Origin: Acidobacteriaceae bacterium
GTDB taxonomy: Bacteria > Acidobacteriota > Terriglobia > Terriglobales > Acidobacteriaceae
Length of the DNA stretch: 64,000 nt
Reading direction: 5' to 3'
Assembly (NCBI GenBank): GCA_025350325.1
Contig: JANXYB010000055.1
Coordinates: forward strand, 1 to 64,000
The notes under the pieces are model-generated. The model did no database searches, was not told the DNA's origin, and worked only from the letters and a program-made list of their open reading frames with translations. Position 1 is the first letter of the stretch; each line of letters opens with the position of its first letter. Below, piece by piece: positions 43,576 through 52,614 of the stretch. Both the position numbers and the translations under genes were made by a program.

Positions 43576-43787
43576 CAGACAATCGATGGAATGCGCAAGC
43601 AACTCGCCTTGCCATCAACTGTCTGACGCGGGACCGTGTATGTTCTCAAGCGCAATTGAAACGTTGCAGTGAATTTATGATTTTAAAGCTTGTGATGGTG
43701 CTTGAATCAGCTTAATTATTCACTTCCTATAGACACAAAGACCCCTGTCTACGTAGGGCCTTCATCAGAGAGCCAGTCGCCAAAAGC

Positions 43788-44303
43788 TCAGGAGTGAATT
43801 GCTTTCGCAGGTTCGGCCGGGACAACCACACCCGACTTGGCATCGGCCTTGCGAATATCGATGCCGCCCTTGAAGAAAGCACCGTCTTCAATGCTGATGC
43901 GGGCTGCGGCGACGTCGCCGGTCAGAGCACCTTCCGCGCGAATGTCTACGCGGTCGGTCGCAGAGACATTGCCCTTGAGCTTGCCCAACACCACGATCTC
44001 GCGCGCGTTGATGCTGGCATTCACCTGGCCGTTGCGGCCGACTGTGACCCGATTTCCGGGAATATTGATGCTGCCTTCTACCTTGCCGTCAATAAACAAC
44101 GACTCAGAACCCGTAATCTCACCCTTGATGATGAGGCCCTTGCTGATGCTGGCTTGCTCACCGGTAGCTGCCGGTGTGGCAGGGGGCCGGGGCGCGTCAA
44201 ATGACGGCTGCACCGCAAGTGGCCGAGCAGCAGGCTCGGGAGTCAAAGTCGGGTTCGGGGTAATCGCAGGTCCTTGGTTGGTGGGTTTCCACATAGCGCT
44301 CAA
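43788..44303 (-). CDS. bac: Bactofilin (polymer-forming cytoskeletal protein)
   Basis: A 171-residue bactofilin, which polymerises without nucleotide and shapes the cell or anchors envelope machinery. The central parallel beta-helix (residues 50-150) shows the repeating hydrophobic pattern (ISKGLIIKGEITGSESLFID, VGRNGQVNASINAREIVVLG, VDIRAEGALTGDVAAARISI). The N-terminal 45 residues are Pro-rich and disordered. AAGGA precedes the TTG at 44303 by 6-7 nt; the ATG at 44294 is the alternative. MurJ next door fits a cell-wall context. Its upstream region contains several inverted repeats. Confidence 0.9.
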   Translation of the reverse strand: MSAMWKPTNQGPAITPNPTLTPEPAARPLAVQPSFDAPRPPATPAATGEQASISKGLIIKGEITGSESLFIDGKVEGSINIPGNRVTVGRNGQVNASINAREIVVLGKLKGNVSATDRVDIRAEGALTGDVAAARISIEDGAFFKGGIDIRKADAKSGVVVPAEPAKAIHS

Positions 44304-44350
44304 AATGGTTCCTTTTCTGTCCTAACGGGACTGGGGGCTGCCAAGGCAAT

Positions 44351-44469
44351 ATCCACTCAAGTGGATCAAGATGCAAAACTACGGACCATCTTGATTTGTT
44401 GCGGGCTTGCTGTTTGCGTCCGCAATAACATGTTATTCCTGCTTACCGATTTCGGACACTTCGATGTCC
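44351..44469. promoter_or_regulatory. Cluster of palindromes between bactofilin and a divergent gene
   Basis: Four inverted repeats lie within 120 bp: ATCCACT-CA-AGTGGAT (44351-44366), ATCAAGATG...CATCTTGAT (44365-44373 and 44387-44395), the perfect 14-bp palindrome AATAACATGTTATT (44424-44437), and GGACA...TGTCC (44454-44458, 44465-44469). They could be operators or transcript hairpins. The gap 44304-44662 holds no gene. Confidence 0.5.
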
Positions 44470-44662
44470 ATATTTTAAGACGGCGGAGTGCGAATGGTCC
44501 AAATCCAGCAGACAGCAGGCTTGTCGGATGTCAACTGTGACAATATCACGGGGAGGGCGCACCAGAGGTATCGCTCCCACCGCCTATTGGCTGACCTCCA
44601 TACCGCAAACTGCCAGTTTTGAACTTTTGTTTTGCCTCCAAGGTTTGAAAGGAACCCGCCTC

Positions 44663-46378
44663 ATGGTCCGTCCCCGCAGTTTCCTTCTGTTGTCTCTGGC
44701 ACTGCTGCTTGCGGTCGCCGCTGAATCTGAGGCGCCTCCCCAACCCGCAGTTCCTTTTGACGTGCTTATTACTCACGGTCACATCATCGACGGAACCGGT
44801 TCGCCCTGGTACTCGGGCGATATCGGCATTCGCGCCGGCAAAATCGTCGCCATCGGCAACCTCTCCAAGGCTCATGCCCGGCGCACCATCGATGCGCATG
44901 GCAGCGTGGTCGCTCCTGGCTTCATCGACATGCTGGGCCAATCGGAGTTGACCATCCTCGTCGACCCGCGCCTGCCCTCGAAAATCTACCAGGGCATCAC
45001 CACTGAAATTACCGGCGAAGGCAATTCCGTCGCTCCGGTCTCGGATGCCATGCTCGCCTCGGACCGCGCCGGGTATCAGCACTTCAAGCTCACGCCGAAC
45101 TGGCACACGCTGAGGCAATACTTCGCGCGGCTTGAAAAGCAAGGCATGGGCATCAACCTGGCCACCTATGTAGGTGCCACATCGGTCCGGCGGATGGTGC
45201 TGGGCGATGCCGACGTGCAGCCTACCGCGTCTCAACTCGAACAAATGCGGGGATTAGTGCGCCAGGCGATGCGCGACGGTGCCGTCGGCCTGTCAACCGC
45301 GCTGCAATACACGCCCGCGCCGTACGCGAAGACAGAGGAACTGATTGCGCTGGCCGCAGAAGCGTCCAAGTCCGGCGGCATCTACGCGAGCCACATGCGC
45401 AGCGAGGGAGACACCATACTCGAGTCTATTGACGAAGCGGGGCGCATCGGTCGCGAAGCCCACATTCCTGTAGAAATCTGGCATCTCAAAGCTGCCGGCA
45501 AATCTAATTGGGGACGCATGCCTGCCATCGTTGCGCGCATCGATCAGGCGCGCGCTTCCGGCGTAGACATCAGCGCCAACACCTATGCCTATACCGCATG
45601 GTTCAACACGTTTTCCGCCTTCATTCCACCGTGGGCCCACGATGGCGGCGACTCCAAGCTCATCGACCGCCTTAAAGACCCGAGCATGCGCGCCCGCATT
45701 CGCAAAGACATGCTCTCAAAAGGCAAGGATTCTGCCGGCGAGTCGTGGGACAACGAGTGGCAGGAGATTCCCGGGCCCGAGGCCATTCAGATCGCGGTGG
45801 TGCAAAATCCTGTGTTGCTACCGCTTCAGGGCAAGCGCCTCTCTGAAGTCGCGAAGCTATGGAACGAAGACCCCATCGACGCCCTCTGCGATTTGCTAAT
45901 CAAAGACAAAGCTTTCACTGAAGTAGCCGTCTTTGGCATGGACGAGCCGGATGTCTTGCTCGCCCTTAAGCAGCCGTGGATGTCGATTGACAACGACTCG
46001 CAAGGGACATCTCCCGACGGCTTGCTCGGCCAGGAACATCCCCACCCCCGTGCATACGGCACCTTCCCCCGCATCCTGCGCAAGTACGTTCGCGAAGAGA
46101 ATCAGCTGACCTTGCCCGACGCTATCCGCAAGTTCACCGCCTTGCCGGCGCAACGCATGCGGCTTGCCGACCGCGGCGTGCTCAAGCAGGGAATGTGGGC
46201 CGATGTAGTCATCTTTGATCCCGCAAAGATTCGCGACAAGGCCACCTTTGAGAACCCCAACCAGTTCTCTGAGGGCATGGATTACGTGCTGGTTAATGGC
46301 GTTCCAGTCATTGAACAGGGCAAGATGTCAGGCGCACTACCCGGTAAAGTACTGCGCGGAGCGGGATACGTTCCCTGA
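44663..46378 (+). CDS. D-aminoacylase-like amidohydrolase lacking the HxH motif
   Basis: An exported amidohydrolase of the N-acyl-D-amino-acid deacylase group. ATG at 44663 follows AAGGA and opens a signal peptide (LLLSLALLLAVAAESEA). Normal members start the metal site with a GFID-x-H-x-H motif; here the segment reads APGFIDMLGQSELTILVDPR, with no His pair. Later conserved pieces remain: ASHMRSEG, EIWHLKAAGKSNWG, MSIDNDSQGTS, and the C-terminal VIFDPAKIRDKATFENP beta sandwich. It may use another metal arrangement or be inactive. Variants of this kind seem to occur in related bacteria, from memory. Substrate not deducible. Confidence 0.82.
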   Translation: MVRPRSFLLLSLALLLAVAAESEAPPQPAVPFDVLITHGHIIDGTGSPWYSGDIGIRAGKIVAIGNLSKAHARRTIDAHGSVVAPGFIDMLGQSELTILVDPRLPSKIYQGITTEITGEGNSVAPVSDAMLASDRAGYQHFKLTPNWHTLRQYFARLEKQGMGINLATYVGATSVRRMVLGDADVQPTASQLEQMRGLVRQAMRDGAVGLSTALQYTPAPYAKTEELIALAAEASKSGGIYASHMRSEGDTILESIDEAGRIGREAHIPVEIWHLKAAGKSNWGRMPAIVARIDQARASGVDISANTYAYTAWFNTFSAFIPPWAHDGGDSKLIDRLKDPSMRARIRKDMLSKGKDSAGESWDNEWQEIPGPEAIQIAVVQNPVLLPLQGKRLSEVAKLWNEDPIDALCDLLIKDKAFTEVAVFGMDEPDVLLALKQPWMSIDNDSQGTSPDGLLGQEHPHPRAYGTFPRILRKYVREENQLTLPDAIRKFTALPAQRMRLADRGVLKQGMWADVVIFDPAKIRDKATFENPNQFSEGMDYVLVNGVPVIEQGKMSGALPGKVLRGAGYVP

Positions 46379-46391
46379 TCGCGCCTCGTCA

Positions 46392-47251
46392 ATGGGCAAA
46401 CATCTAACGATAAGCGGTGCTCTTCAGAGGAGCTTTCGGGGAGGAGCACATGACGGCTTCGTGGCCAAGCTGAATTCTTCAGGAAGCGCTTTGATCTGGT
46501 CCACTTACTTGGGAGGCGGGGGAGACGACTTCATCACCGGCATCGCACTCGATCAATACCGCAACGTGTATGTAGCTGGAGAAACCAATTCGCCCAACTT
46601 CCCGTTAAAGGCTTCCCTCCAACCTTCCGCTGGAGGCGGAAAATACCAGAAATTCGTGACAACCCTGTCGGGTTCGCTGAATTCGATCGCCAATTGCTCT
46701 ACGCTTTTGGGGACCTGTTAATACAGCGCGAGAAGCGTGAAGGTAGCAGTGGACAAAGCTTTCAACCTTTATCTTGCGAGTTCAACAGATCGAGACATAT
46801 TGCCTACCCCAGGTGCGCTGGCGCGCTACCCATCGCAATGGCACGTCAATCTTCTCGTCTCCAAACTCGTCATCATGAACGACCTAAAAATGGCGATCAG
46901 CGCTTCACCCAGTTTCTCGGTCACTCACGGCAGTAATCTTACCTACACTCTGGCCGCGACCAGCAAGGGTCGCTACAACGTCCAAATCGATGATCCCCTG
47001 CCCGCTGGAACAACATTGGTGAGCTTTGGCGCTAGCCGCGGCACATGCACAGCACCCTCAATTGGGTCCGCAGGAACGCTCCACTGCTCACTCCCGCACC
47101 TGGATAAAGGAGACACTTTTATCGTCTCGTTGACAGTCAAAGTGAATGCGCCGGCCGGCTCCACGTTGTCCAATACCGCGACGACGGTGTCAAATATGCA
47201 GGATTTATTCCGGCCAATAACAAGGCGAGCTTCAGAATCAACGTGAACTAG
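46392..47251 (+). pseudogene. Decayed SBBP-repeat/DUF11 secreted protein
   Basis: The sequence reads like the end of a large SBBP beta-propeller protein: GAHDGFVAKLNSSGSALIWS and VYVAGETNSPNF are typical repeat segments. It has an in-frame TAA at 46719-46721, after which the same frame continues (VKVAVDKAFNLYLASSTD). A DUF11 domain follows (GSNLTYTLAATSKGRYNVQI, DPLPAGTTLVSFGASRGTCT). Near 47195 the frame changes; frame 2 gives AGFIPANNKASFRINVN and a stop at 47249-47251, the true C-terminus of such proteins. The N-terminal part is missing. It is therefore a truncated, multiply broken remnant. Confidence 0.8.
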
Positions 47252-47317
47252 TTGTACGCTCCACACCATTTTAGCGCTGCTCTGCCGGCGAGCAGCGCGA
47301 TATTCCGCTCTCGACTT

Positions 47318-47556
47318 GCGCCAAATGCCAATGCACTCATTCACAACGATCACAATAAGCGCTTCGCGGCGGGTGCGGCGTATTGCGCTGGGCGGCGTAG
47401 CCGTCTATTGGGCATATGCGGCGCGCAATGCAGGCCGTGAAAATGACAAATCATCGAACGCATAGAAAGCCATAATGCGGCTCCACCCTTCCCACACGCT
47501 CTGAAATCCCTTCGGCGGGGATTACATGCCATCAAGGGACATCGTGCCCTGAATTT
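47318..47556. repeat. Direct repeat copy A, about 240 bp
   Basis: Matches copy B (48470-48706) along its length with scattered differences; the first 40 bp of the core (47327-47366) are identical. Neither copy has an intact shared reading frame, so it is probably noncoding or decayed. The following stretch to 48016 shows no gene. Confidence 0.85.
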
Positions 47557-48016
47557 GGTAGTTGAAAGTTCCTAGGACGCTTCTGGGTAGTAATCCTGAA
47601 AATAGTACGCAAGTTGATCTCGATGAGCGTTTCGGCCTGTTGTGTCGTCGAGAACTATGGGCAGATTGGCTCGAGAAGGCGCCCTCCCACTCTTAGTACG
47701 GCGCTCGTTGACCGATTCAGCGGTGCTGCTTCCTAGTGCGATGTCCTCACTCAAAAAAGCCCACGACGGCGGAACGAATTTGATAGTCGCTAGCGTAGAC
47801 TGCGACAGCGAGACGCGTCCCGTTGACATCTACTGTCGCAGTCAAACCACGCTGGCTTGACAAAGGCTCTCAGAAACGGGAAAAAACTACTTGTTCCGTC
47901 CATGCTTTTTCGCGTGAGCAAAGAATCGGTTCTGAAAAATAAAGTGATTTAAAGCAGCGCGGGTTCGAGGCGGGACGTCCTAGGAAACCTAAAATGGATT
48001 TCGTAAACGCGGCGCG

Positions 48017-48301
48017 ATGGATCACTTGATGGCCTCATCCAGAGCAATTGAAGATGCAATCTTTGCCTTACTCAGCGAACGTAAGGGCGGTAGAACGATC
48101 TGCCCATCCGAAGTAGCGCGGAGGCTTGCGCCTAAGCAATGGAAAACGCTCATGCACTCAGTTCGTGAGGTTGCGGCTCGGCTGGCACTTGAAGGACGAT
48201 TGGTTGCGACGCAAAAAGGTAAAGAAGTCAATGCTCTGTTAGCCCACGGTCCCATCCGGCTTAAGGCGATGGAATCGATCTTCGGCGAAGGCACAAACTA
48301 A
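48017..48301 (+). CDS. DUF3253 protein
   Basis: A 94-residue cytosolic protein covering the DUF3253 domain: IEDAIFALLSERKGGRTICPSEVARRL, KTLMHSVREVAARLALEGRL and GPIRLKA are the conserved blocks. The fold is a small winged-helix-like domain of unknown role, often encoded by stand-alone genes in Proteobacteria and Acidobacteria. The ATG at 48017 or an internal start at the Met five codons on are both possible. It lies between the two copies of a 240-bp direct repeat. Confidence 0.82.
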   Translation: MDHLMASSRAIEDAIFALLSERKGGRTICPSEVARRLAPKQWKTLMHSVREVAARLALEGRLVATQKGKEVNALLAHGPIRLKAMESIFGEGTN

Positions 48302-48469
48302 GGCGATAGACTCCAGAGTACACGCTTGCTGGCGTGCCATTCATCCACTAGACCGGGCCGCGCTGGCCAAGGCCTGTTCAGCTTCATCAAGCAGCCAATG
48401 AGCACCCAAGTTTTTCGGGTGTCAGCCGTCCCGGCTTCTCGTTCGTTAATCCTTCAGAATTCTCATTTG

Positions 48470-48706
48470 GCGCAGATCGCCAATGCACTCATTCACAACG
48501 ATCACAATAAGCGCTTCGTGGCGGTGCGGCGTATGCGGCGGGCGGCATATCCGTCTATCCGGGATATGCGGCGCAAAAGGCAGGCCGTGGAAATGACAAA
48601 GCATCGGAAACACGGAAAGCCATAATGCCGGCTCCCCACCCTCCCACACTCTTTGGAAATCCGTTCAGCGGGAATAACGTGCCATCCAGGGACTTCCAGC
48701 CCTGAT
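48470..48706. repeat. Direct repeat copy B, about 240 bp
   Basis: Same orientation as copy A (47318-47556). Core identity of 40 bp at 48479-48518. It ends about 50 bp before mutL. The 455-bp gap 48302-48756 contains this and no clear gene; a 99-residue frame (48326-48625) runs through it but lacks family features and is not called. Confidence 0.85.
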
Positions 48707-48756
48707 TTCCACTTCCGCGCGCCGTTGGCATTCCCGATTTCCAGTACCCTTACCCT

Positions 48757-50811
48757 ATGGGTCGCATCCGCGTTCTCTCTGACCAGGTCGCAAACCAGAT
48801 CGCTGCCGGTGAAGTGGTCGATCGGCCCGCGTCGGTGGTCAAAGAACTGCTCGAGAATGCGCTCGATGCCGGGGCCACGCGGATTCGCATCGAGGTCGAG
48901 GCGGGGGGCCGCAAGCTCATTCGTGTAGCCGACGACGGGCACGGCATGAATCGGGACGACGCCCTGCTTGCGTTTGAGCGCCATGCTACCTCAAAACTGC
49001 GGACCGCCGATGACTTGCTTTCGATTGCCACACTGGGTTTTCGCGGCGAAGCTCTCCCGTCGATCGCCTCCGTGGCTCGCGTGACCCTGCAGACCGCCGA
49101 AGGGCTCGACGGTACCGGCACACTCATGGAGATCGCCGGAGGGAGAATTCTCCGTGTCGAAGACGCGGCCTCTGCGCGCGGCACGACCATCTCCGTGGCC
49201 GATCTGTTCTTCAACACTCCGGCGCGACGCAAATTTCTGCGTGCGGAATCGACCGAACTGGCTCTCGTGACGGCGCTTGTCACGCATTATGCCCTGGTGC
49301 ATCCGGAGATGCATTTCGAACTCCTCTCGGCAACGCACACCATCGTGTCCGCGCCGCCGGTGGGCCGTACGGCTGAGCGAATCTATCAGATCTTTGGCAA
49401 AGATACGCTGGCTCAGCTTTTGCCGGTCGCTGCGGAGCTTGCGCTCCATCATGCCGGGCTACCTGAACCTCCACCTTGGAGGCGCGATCCGACCGAGCCT
49501 GCGCGCGATCCGGGCACCATGCGCCTGTCCGGCTTCTATTCCAAACCGGAGTTGCAGAAGCTCAATCGCAATTCGATTTATATTTTCGTAAACAAGCGGC
49601 TTATTCGAGACCGCCTGCTGCTGCACGCGATTGCGGAGGCCTACCGCAACATCATCCCGCCGACCAGTTCCCCGGTCGTGCTCCTGTTTCTCGAGATGCC
49701 CGCTGAAGAAGTCGATGTCAACGTCCACCCTGCCAAGACAGAAGTGCGTTTTCGCCAGCCAAGCGCGGTGCACAATTTCGTGCGAGACAGCCTGCGCAAT
49801 GCGCTCGTAAAAGCACGTCCCGCGGCCGGGTTTCTTGCCGCCCTCGACAACTCGCCGGGGGCCAGCCCGTCCCTCTTGCCTACGGCCGGTTCTCCTCTGC
49901 CAGGACCTCCGGAGGGCGCGACTTTTCAAATCGACTCCGAGCCGGGTGGATACGAGGCTCGTAGCGCCGCGCCATTCGAACTCACTGCCCCACCCCTTCC
50001 CCCGGTGCCTGGCCGCCTGCCGTTTGATGGGACCATGCTCACGGCGCGCGCCTGGAACGAATCTCTAACCCAGGCTGCCACCGCACTCCTCCAGCCGGAT
50101 GGAGTAGCCCAGCTGCAAAATTGTTCCGGATCCAACGGAAGCTCCGCGGTTCAAGGGTCCTCGACCTCGTGGGCAACTCTTCAGATTGAAGCGGAACAGG
50201 CCGCCGCAAACCTCAATCACCTCGGCTCGCTACGCCCGTTGGGGCAGCTTCGGGAGTCGTTTATCCTCGCTGCCGGAGAAGATGGCCTGTGGATAATCGA
50301 TCAGCACGTGGCCCATGAGCGAGTTCTTTTTGAAAAGATTTTACGGGATCGAAAAGTGGAACACGTGCAGCGGCAGAGGCTGCTTATGCCTTTGCTGGTC
50401 GAGTTAAAGCCCTCACAAATGGTCGTTTTTGCGCAAATTGCCGATGAGCTTGAACGCAACGGTTTTGAGGTGGAACCCTTTGGTCCTCAAACACTTGCCG
50501 TGAAAGCTGCACCGGTGGGCCTGGAAGGCGTTTCACTCGAAAAAATGCTCTCAGAAGTGATCGACCAGAGCAGCGAAGAACTCGATGAAACCCAGCGTAA
50601 TGAAGACCTTACAACGCTGCGCACGAGGATTGCTGCGTCCATCGCCTGCCATTCTGCCATCAAAATAAATACCCCCCTTGACCCTGCACGAATTGAATGG
50701 CTATTGTTGGAGCTTGCAAAGACTGAACACCCTACAAGTTGCCCGCACGGCCGTCCAATCGCTTTGCAGTATTCCTGGAAGGACATACAGCGGGCCTTCC
50801 ATCGAATTTAA
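48757..50811 (+). CDS. mutL: DNA mismatch repair protein MutL
   Basis: The matchmaker between MutS and the strand excision step. The GHKL ATPase domain is at residues 1-330: the ATP-lid motif GFRGEAL, DDGHGM and VHPAKTEVRF are clear. A low-complexity linker (about 350-490) follows. The C-terminal domain has DQH-x3-HER-x2-FE (DQHVAHERVLFE) and CPHGRP, which form the endonuclease site of MutL proteins from bacteria without MutH. It probably therefore nicks DNA itself. Length of 684 is normal. No mutS is in the window. The start has no clear Shine-Dalgarno site; TACCCT lies 6 nt before. Confidence 0.95.
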   Translation: MGRIRVLSDQVANQIAAGEVVDRPASVVKELLENALDAGATRIRIEVEAGGRKLIRVADDGHGMNRDDALLAFERHATSKLRTADDLLSIATLGFRGEALPSIASVARVTLQTAEGLDGTGTLMEIAGGRILRVEDAASARGTTISVADLFFNTPARRKFLRAESTELALVTALVTHYALVHPEMHFELLSATHTIVSAPPVGRTAERIYQIFGKDTLAQLLPVAAELALHHAGLPEPPPWRRDPTEPARDPGTMRLSGFYSKPELQKLNRNSIYIFVNKRLIRDRLLLHAIAEAYRNIIPPTSSPVVLLFLEMPAEEVDVNVHPAKTEVRFRQPSAVHNFVRDSLRNALVKARPAAGFLAALDNSPGASPSLLPTAGSPLPGPPEGATFQIDSEPGGYEARSAAPFELTAPPLPPVPGRLPFDGTMLTARAWNESLTQAATALLQPDGVAQLQNCSGSNGSSAVQGSSTSWATLQIEAEQAAANLNHLGSLRPLGQLRESFILAAGEDGLWIIDQHVAHERVLFEKILRDRKVEHVQRQRLLMPLLVELKPSQMVVFAQIADELERNGFEVEPFGPQTLAVKAAPVGLEGVSLEKMLSEVIDQSSEELDETQRNEDLTTLRTRIAASIACHSAIKINTPLDPARIEWLLLELAKTEHPTSCPHGRPIALQYSWKDIQRAFHRI

Positions 50812-50904
50812 ATCGCATTTAAGATAGAACACGGGTGGCAGCCCTCCTCTCAGGAGAGATGGCTGTCTGGCATGATCAGGCCAGCCTGGAAGTGAGGTTT
50901 TTCT

Positions 50905-52614
50905 TTGACATCGGAGCAATTAGAAGCAGCGCGCGCCGAACGGATGCGCCAGACTGGACTCGGAACTCTTACCTTGGAAGTTGCCCGCACCTGGATGGAA
51001 GAAACGGGACTGTGTCTCTATCATCCGAAGCGGCAATTTTCTTCTTCCGTCGCCCCCTCCTTCCTTGAGGCCGTAGCAGGCCAGCAGGCCGCGATTCCAA
51101 ATCCCGCGCATATCGCGCTGGCAGAAGAGTTGCTGGTGCGGCTTGAGCTTGACGGCGTAGCGGTGCGACTTAATTTGCTTGGTCAGCCCGGCGAACAACC
51201 TGACTTCATCGTTGCGGCATGGGTTTTGCCCTACGTATACGCTTTACGGGGTGACCGGGACTGGCGACGCAGTCCTCAGCTAACCGGTTCGCGCCAGGTT
51301 TCACAGTTGGCGGTTTTGGCATACAAGTTTCTCGAAGCGGGCGACTTAACGATCGCCCAGTTGAAACATGCCCTGGGCCGTGAGGTATCCGAAACTGCTG
51401 TTCTACGCGCCATCACAGAATTGTGGCAACAGCTCCGGATTATTCCCATCATTTCTGCGCCCGGGCAGGCAGCCAAGTGGCAGTTGTTGCGAACGCGCTT
51501 CCAGCGCGCCATCGCCGAGGGTGCATCTACGTCGCAAGTAACGGCAATATCGGTGCTTGCTTCGATTTACCTACAGGCAGTAATCGCTGCCAGCATGGAA
51601 GAAGTGGAGATGTTCCTGGCTCCATTAACCGCGCGCAGTAAGATTCGCGAAGTCCTGCGCGGGCTAGTCGCGACACGTCAGGTTCACACTATTTCGTTAG
51701 GACATGCCCCGCAATTTTACGTGGCCGGCACATTGCCGGAGTTCGAGATAGTGACATCCGTCTATACCAGCGCCACGATGCCGGCGTCGGCCTACTTCCT
51801 CCGCAATCTTGATCGGGAAGAAGACTCGCCGAGTGCGCCGGTTGCACGACCGGTAGTGCGCAGGGTAGAGCCCAGCGTTAACGCTGCACCTGCTCGGACC
51901 GAAGATGATGGCGCTAAGGAGCAGCCCGCGCATCGGATGCCGGTGCGTAAGGCCGCGACTGCCAAACCGGCAGCATCCCGCCCGCATTTCAGTCGGCCCA
52001 CCGCGCACGCCCGGGATCGAAAGCCGGGCCAGTCGGCCGGGAGTCGTCCCGCTCGCCGCAGCGCGGATGCCCGGCCGGCAGCACCTCGGTCGCCGGCACC
52101 TCGCTCGGCAAACGGCTCTCGCCCCTCCGCCTCGGCTCGCTGGATCCAGAGCCCGGGTAAAAATGGGAATGGCAACGGCAAAAGCCACGGCAGTCAGGCG
52201 GCAGCGCCTTCGAGCAACGGCACCCACAGCAATGGCACGCACAGCAAGGGCACATCGATCCGGCCAGCCAACGCGAACGGAAACGGCAAACACCACCCCG
52301 ACGCGTCATCAGCGAATTCGCGCAATCGCACCGCTGCCGCTCGTCCAACCAACGGGAACGGCAAGGCGCACGCCACTAAGCCTACGGCGACGACGTGGAG
52401 CCAGCGAAACGGCCACGCAAACGGCGCCAAATCCACGACCAAGCCAGGCACGTCAGCACGCAAGCCGAGCCTGACACACAAGGATGTGCGCCCAGATGCC
52501 CGGCCTGCGCGCAGCGTTCGCAAGCCGGCTCTGACAGTAGGTGCTGCGGCAGGGAACGGAAAGCGATTTGGCCTTACGGCCCGGCCTAAGCAGGGAACGA
52601 AAAAACGCGGATGA
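50905..52614 (+). CDS. AlkZ-like winged-helix protein with a long basic, disordered tail
   Basis: The first 310 residues resemble the AlkZ/YcaQ group of winged-helix DNA glycosylases that remove bulky or crosslinked bases: TLTLEVARTWMEETGLCLYH, a Y-x-L-R-GDRDWRR segment, and REVSETAVLRAITELWQQLR, IIPIISAPGQAAKWQLLRTR. I cannot confirm the catalytic Q-x-Q/D motif. From about 310 to 569 the sequence is Pro/Ala/Arg/Lys/Ser/Gly-rich and repetitive (GNGNGKSHG, TNGNGKAHA) and likely disordered and nucleic-acid binding. TTG at 50905 follows AGTGAGG by 7 nt. Its last bases overlap the cmk start (ATGA). Confidence 0.6.
   Translation: MTSEQLEAARAERMRQTGLGTLTLEVARTWMEETGLCLYHPKRQFSSSVAPSFLEAVAGQQAAIPNPAHIALAEELLVRLELDGVAVRLNLLGQPGEQPDFIVAAWVLPYVYALRGDRDWRRSPQLTGSRQVSQLAVLAYKFLEAGDLTIAQLKHALGREVSETAVLRAITELWQQLRIIPIISAPGQAAKWQLLRTRFQRAIAEGASTSQVTAISVLASIYLQAVIAASMEEVEMFLAPLTARSKIREVLRGLVATRQVHTISLGHAPQFYVAGTLPEFEIVTSVYTSATMPASAYFLRNLDREEDSPSAPVARPVVRRVEPSVNAAPARTEDDGAKEQPAHRMPVRKAATAKPAASRPHFSRPTAHARDRKPGQSAGSRPARRSADARPAAPRSPAPRSANGSRPSASARWIQSPGKNGNGNGKSHGSQAAAPSSNGTHSNGTHSKGTSIRPANANGNGKHHPDASSANSRNRTAAARPTNGNGKAHATKPTATTWSQRNGHANGAKSTTKPGTSARKPSLTHKDVRPDARPARSVRKPALTVGAAAGNGKRFGLTARPKQGTKKRG

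Noticed and set aside
47941-48010. GGGTTCGAGGC, resembling a tRNA T-loop
   Set aside because: No acceptor stem or anticodon arm can be folded around it. No tRNA was found in the window.
48326-48625. 99-residue frame across repeat copy B
   Set aside because: It has no known domain, its second half is repeat sequence and the equivalent frame in copy A is not intact.
52059-52614. CRISPR-like or direct repeat array in the AlkZ-like tail
   Set aside because: Repeats are imperfect codon-level low complexity with no uniform spacers.
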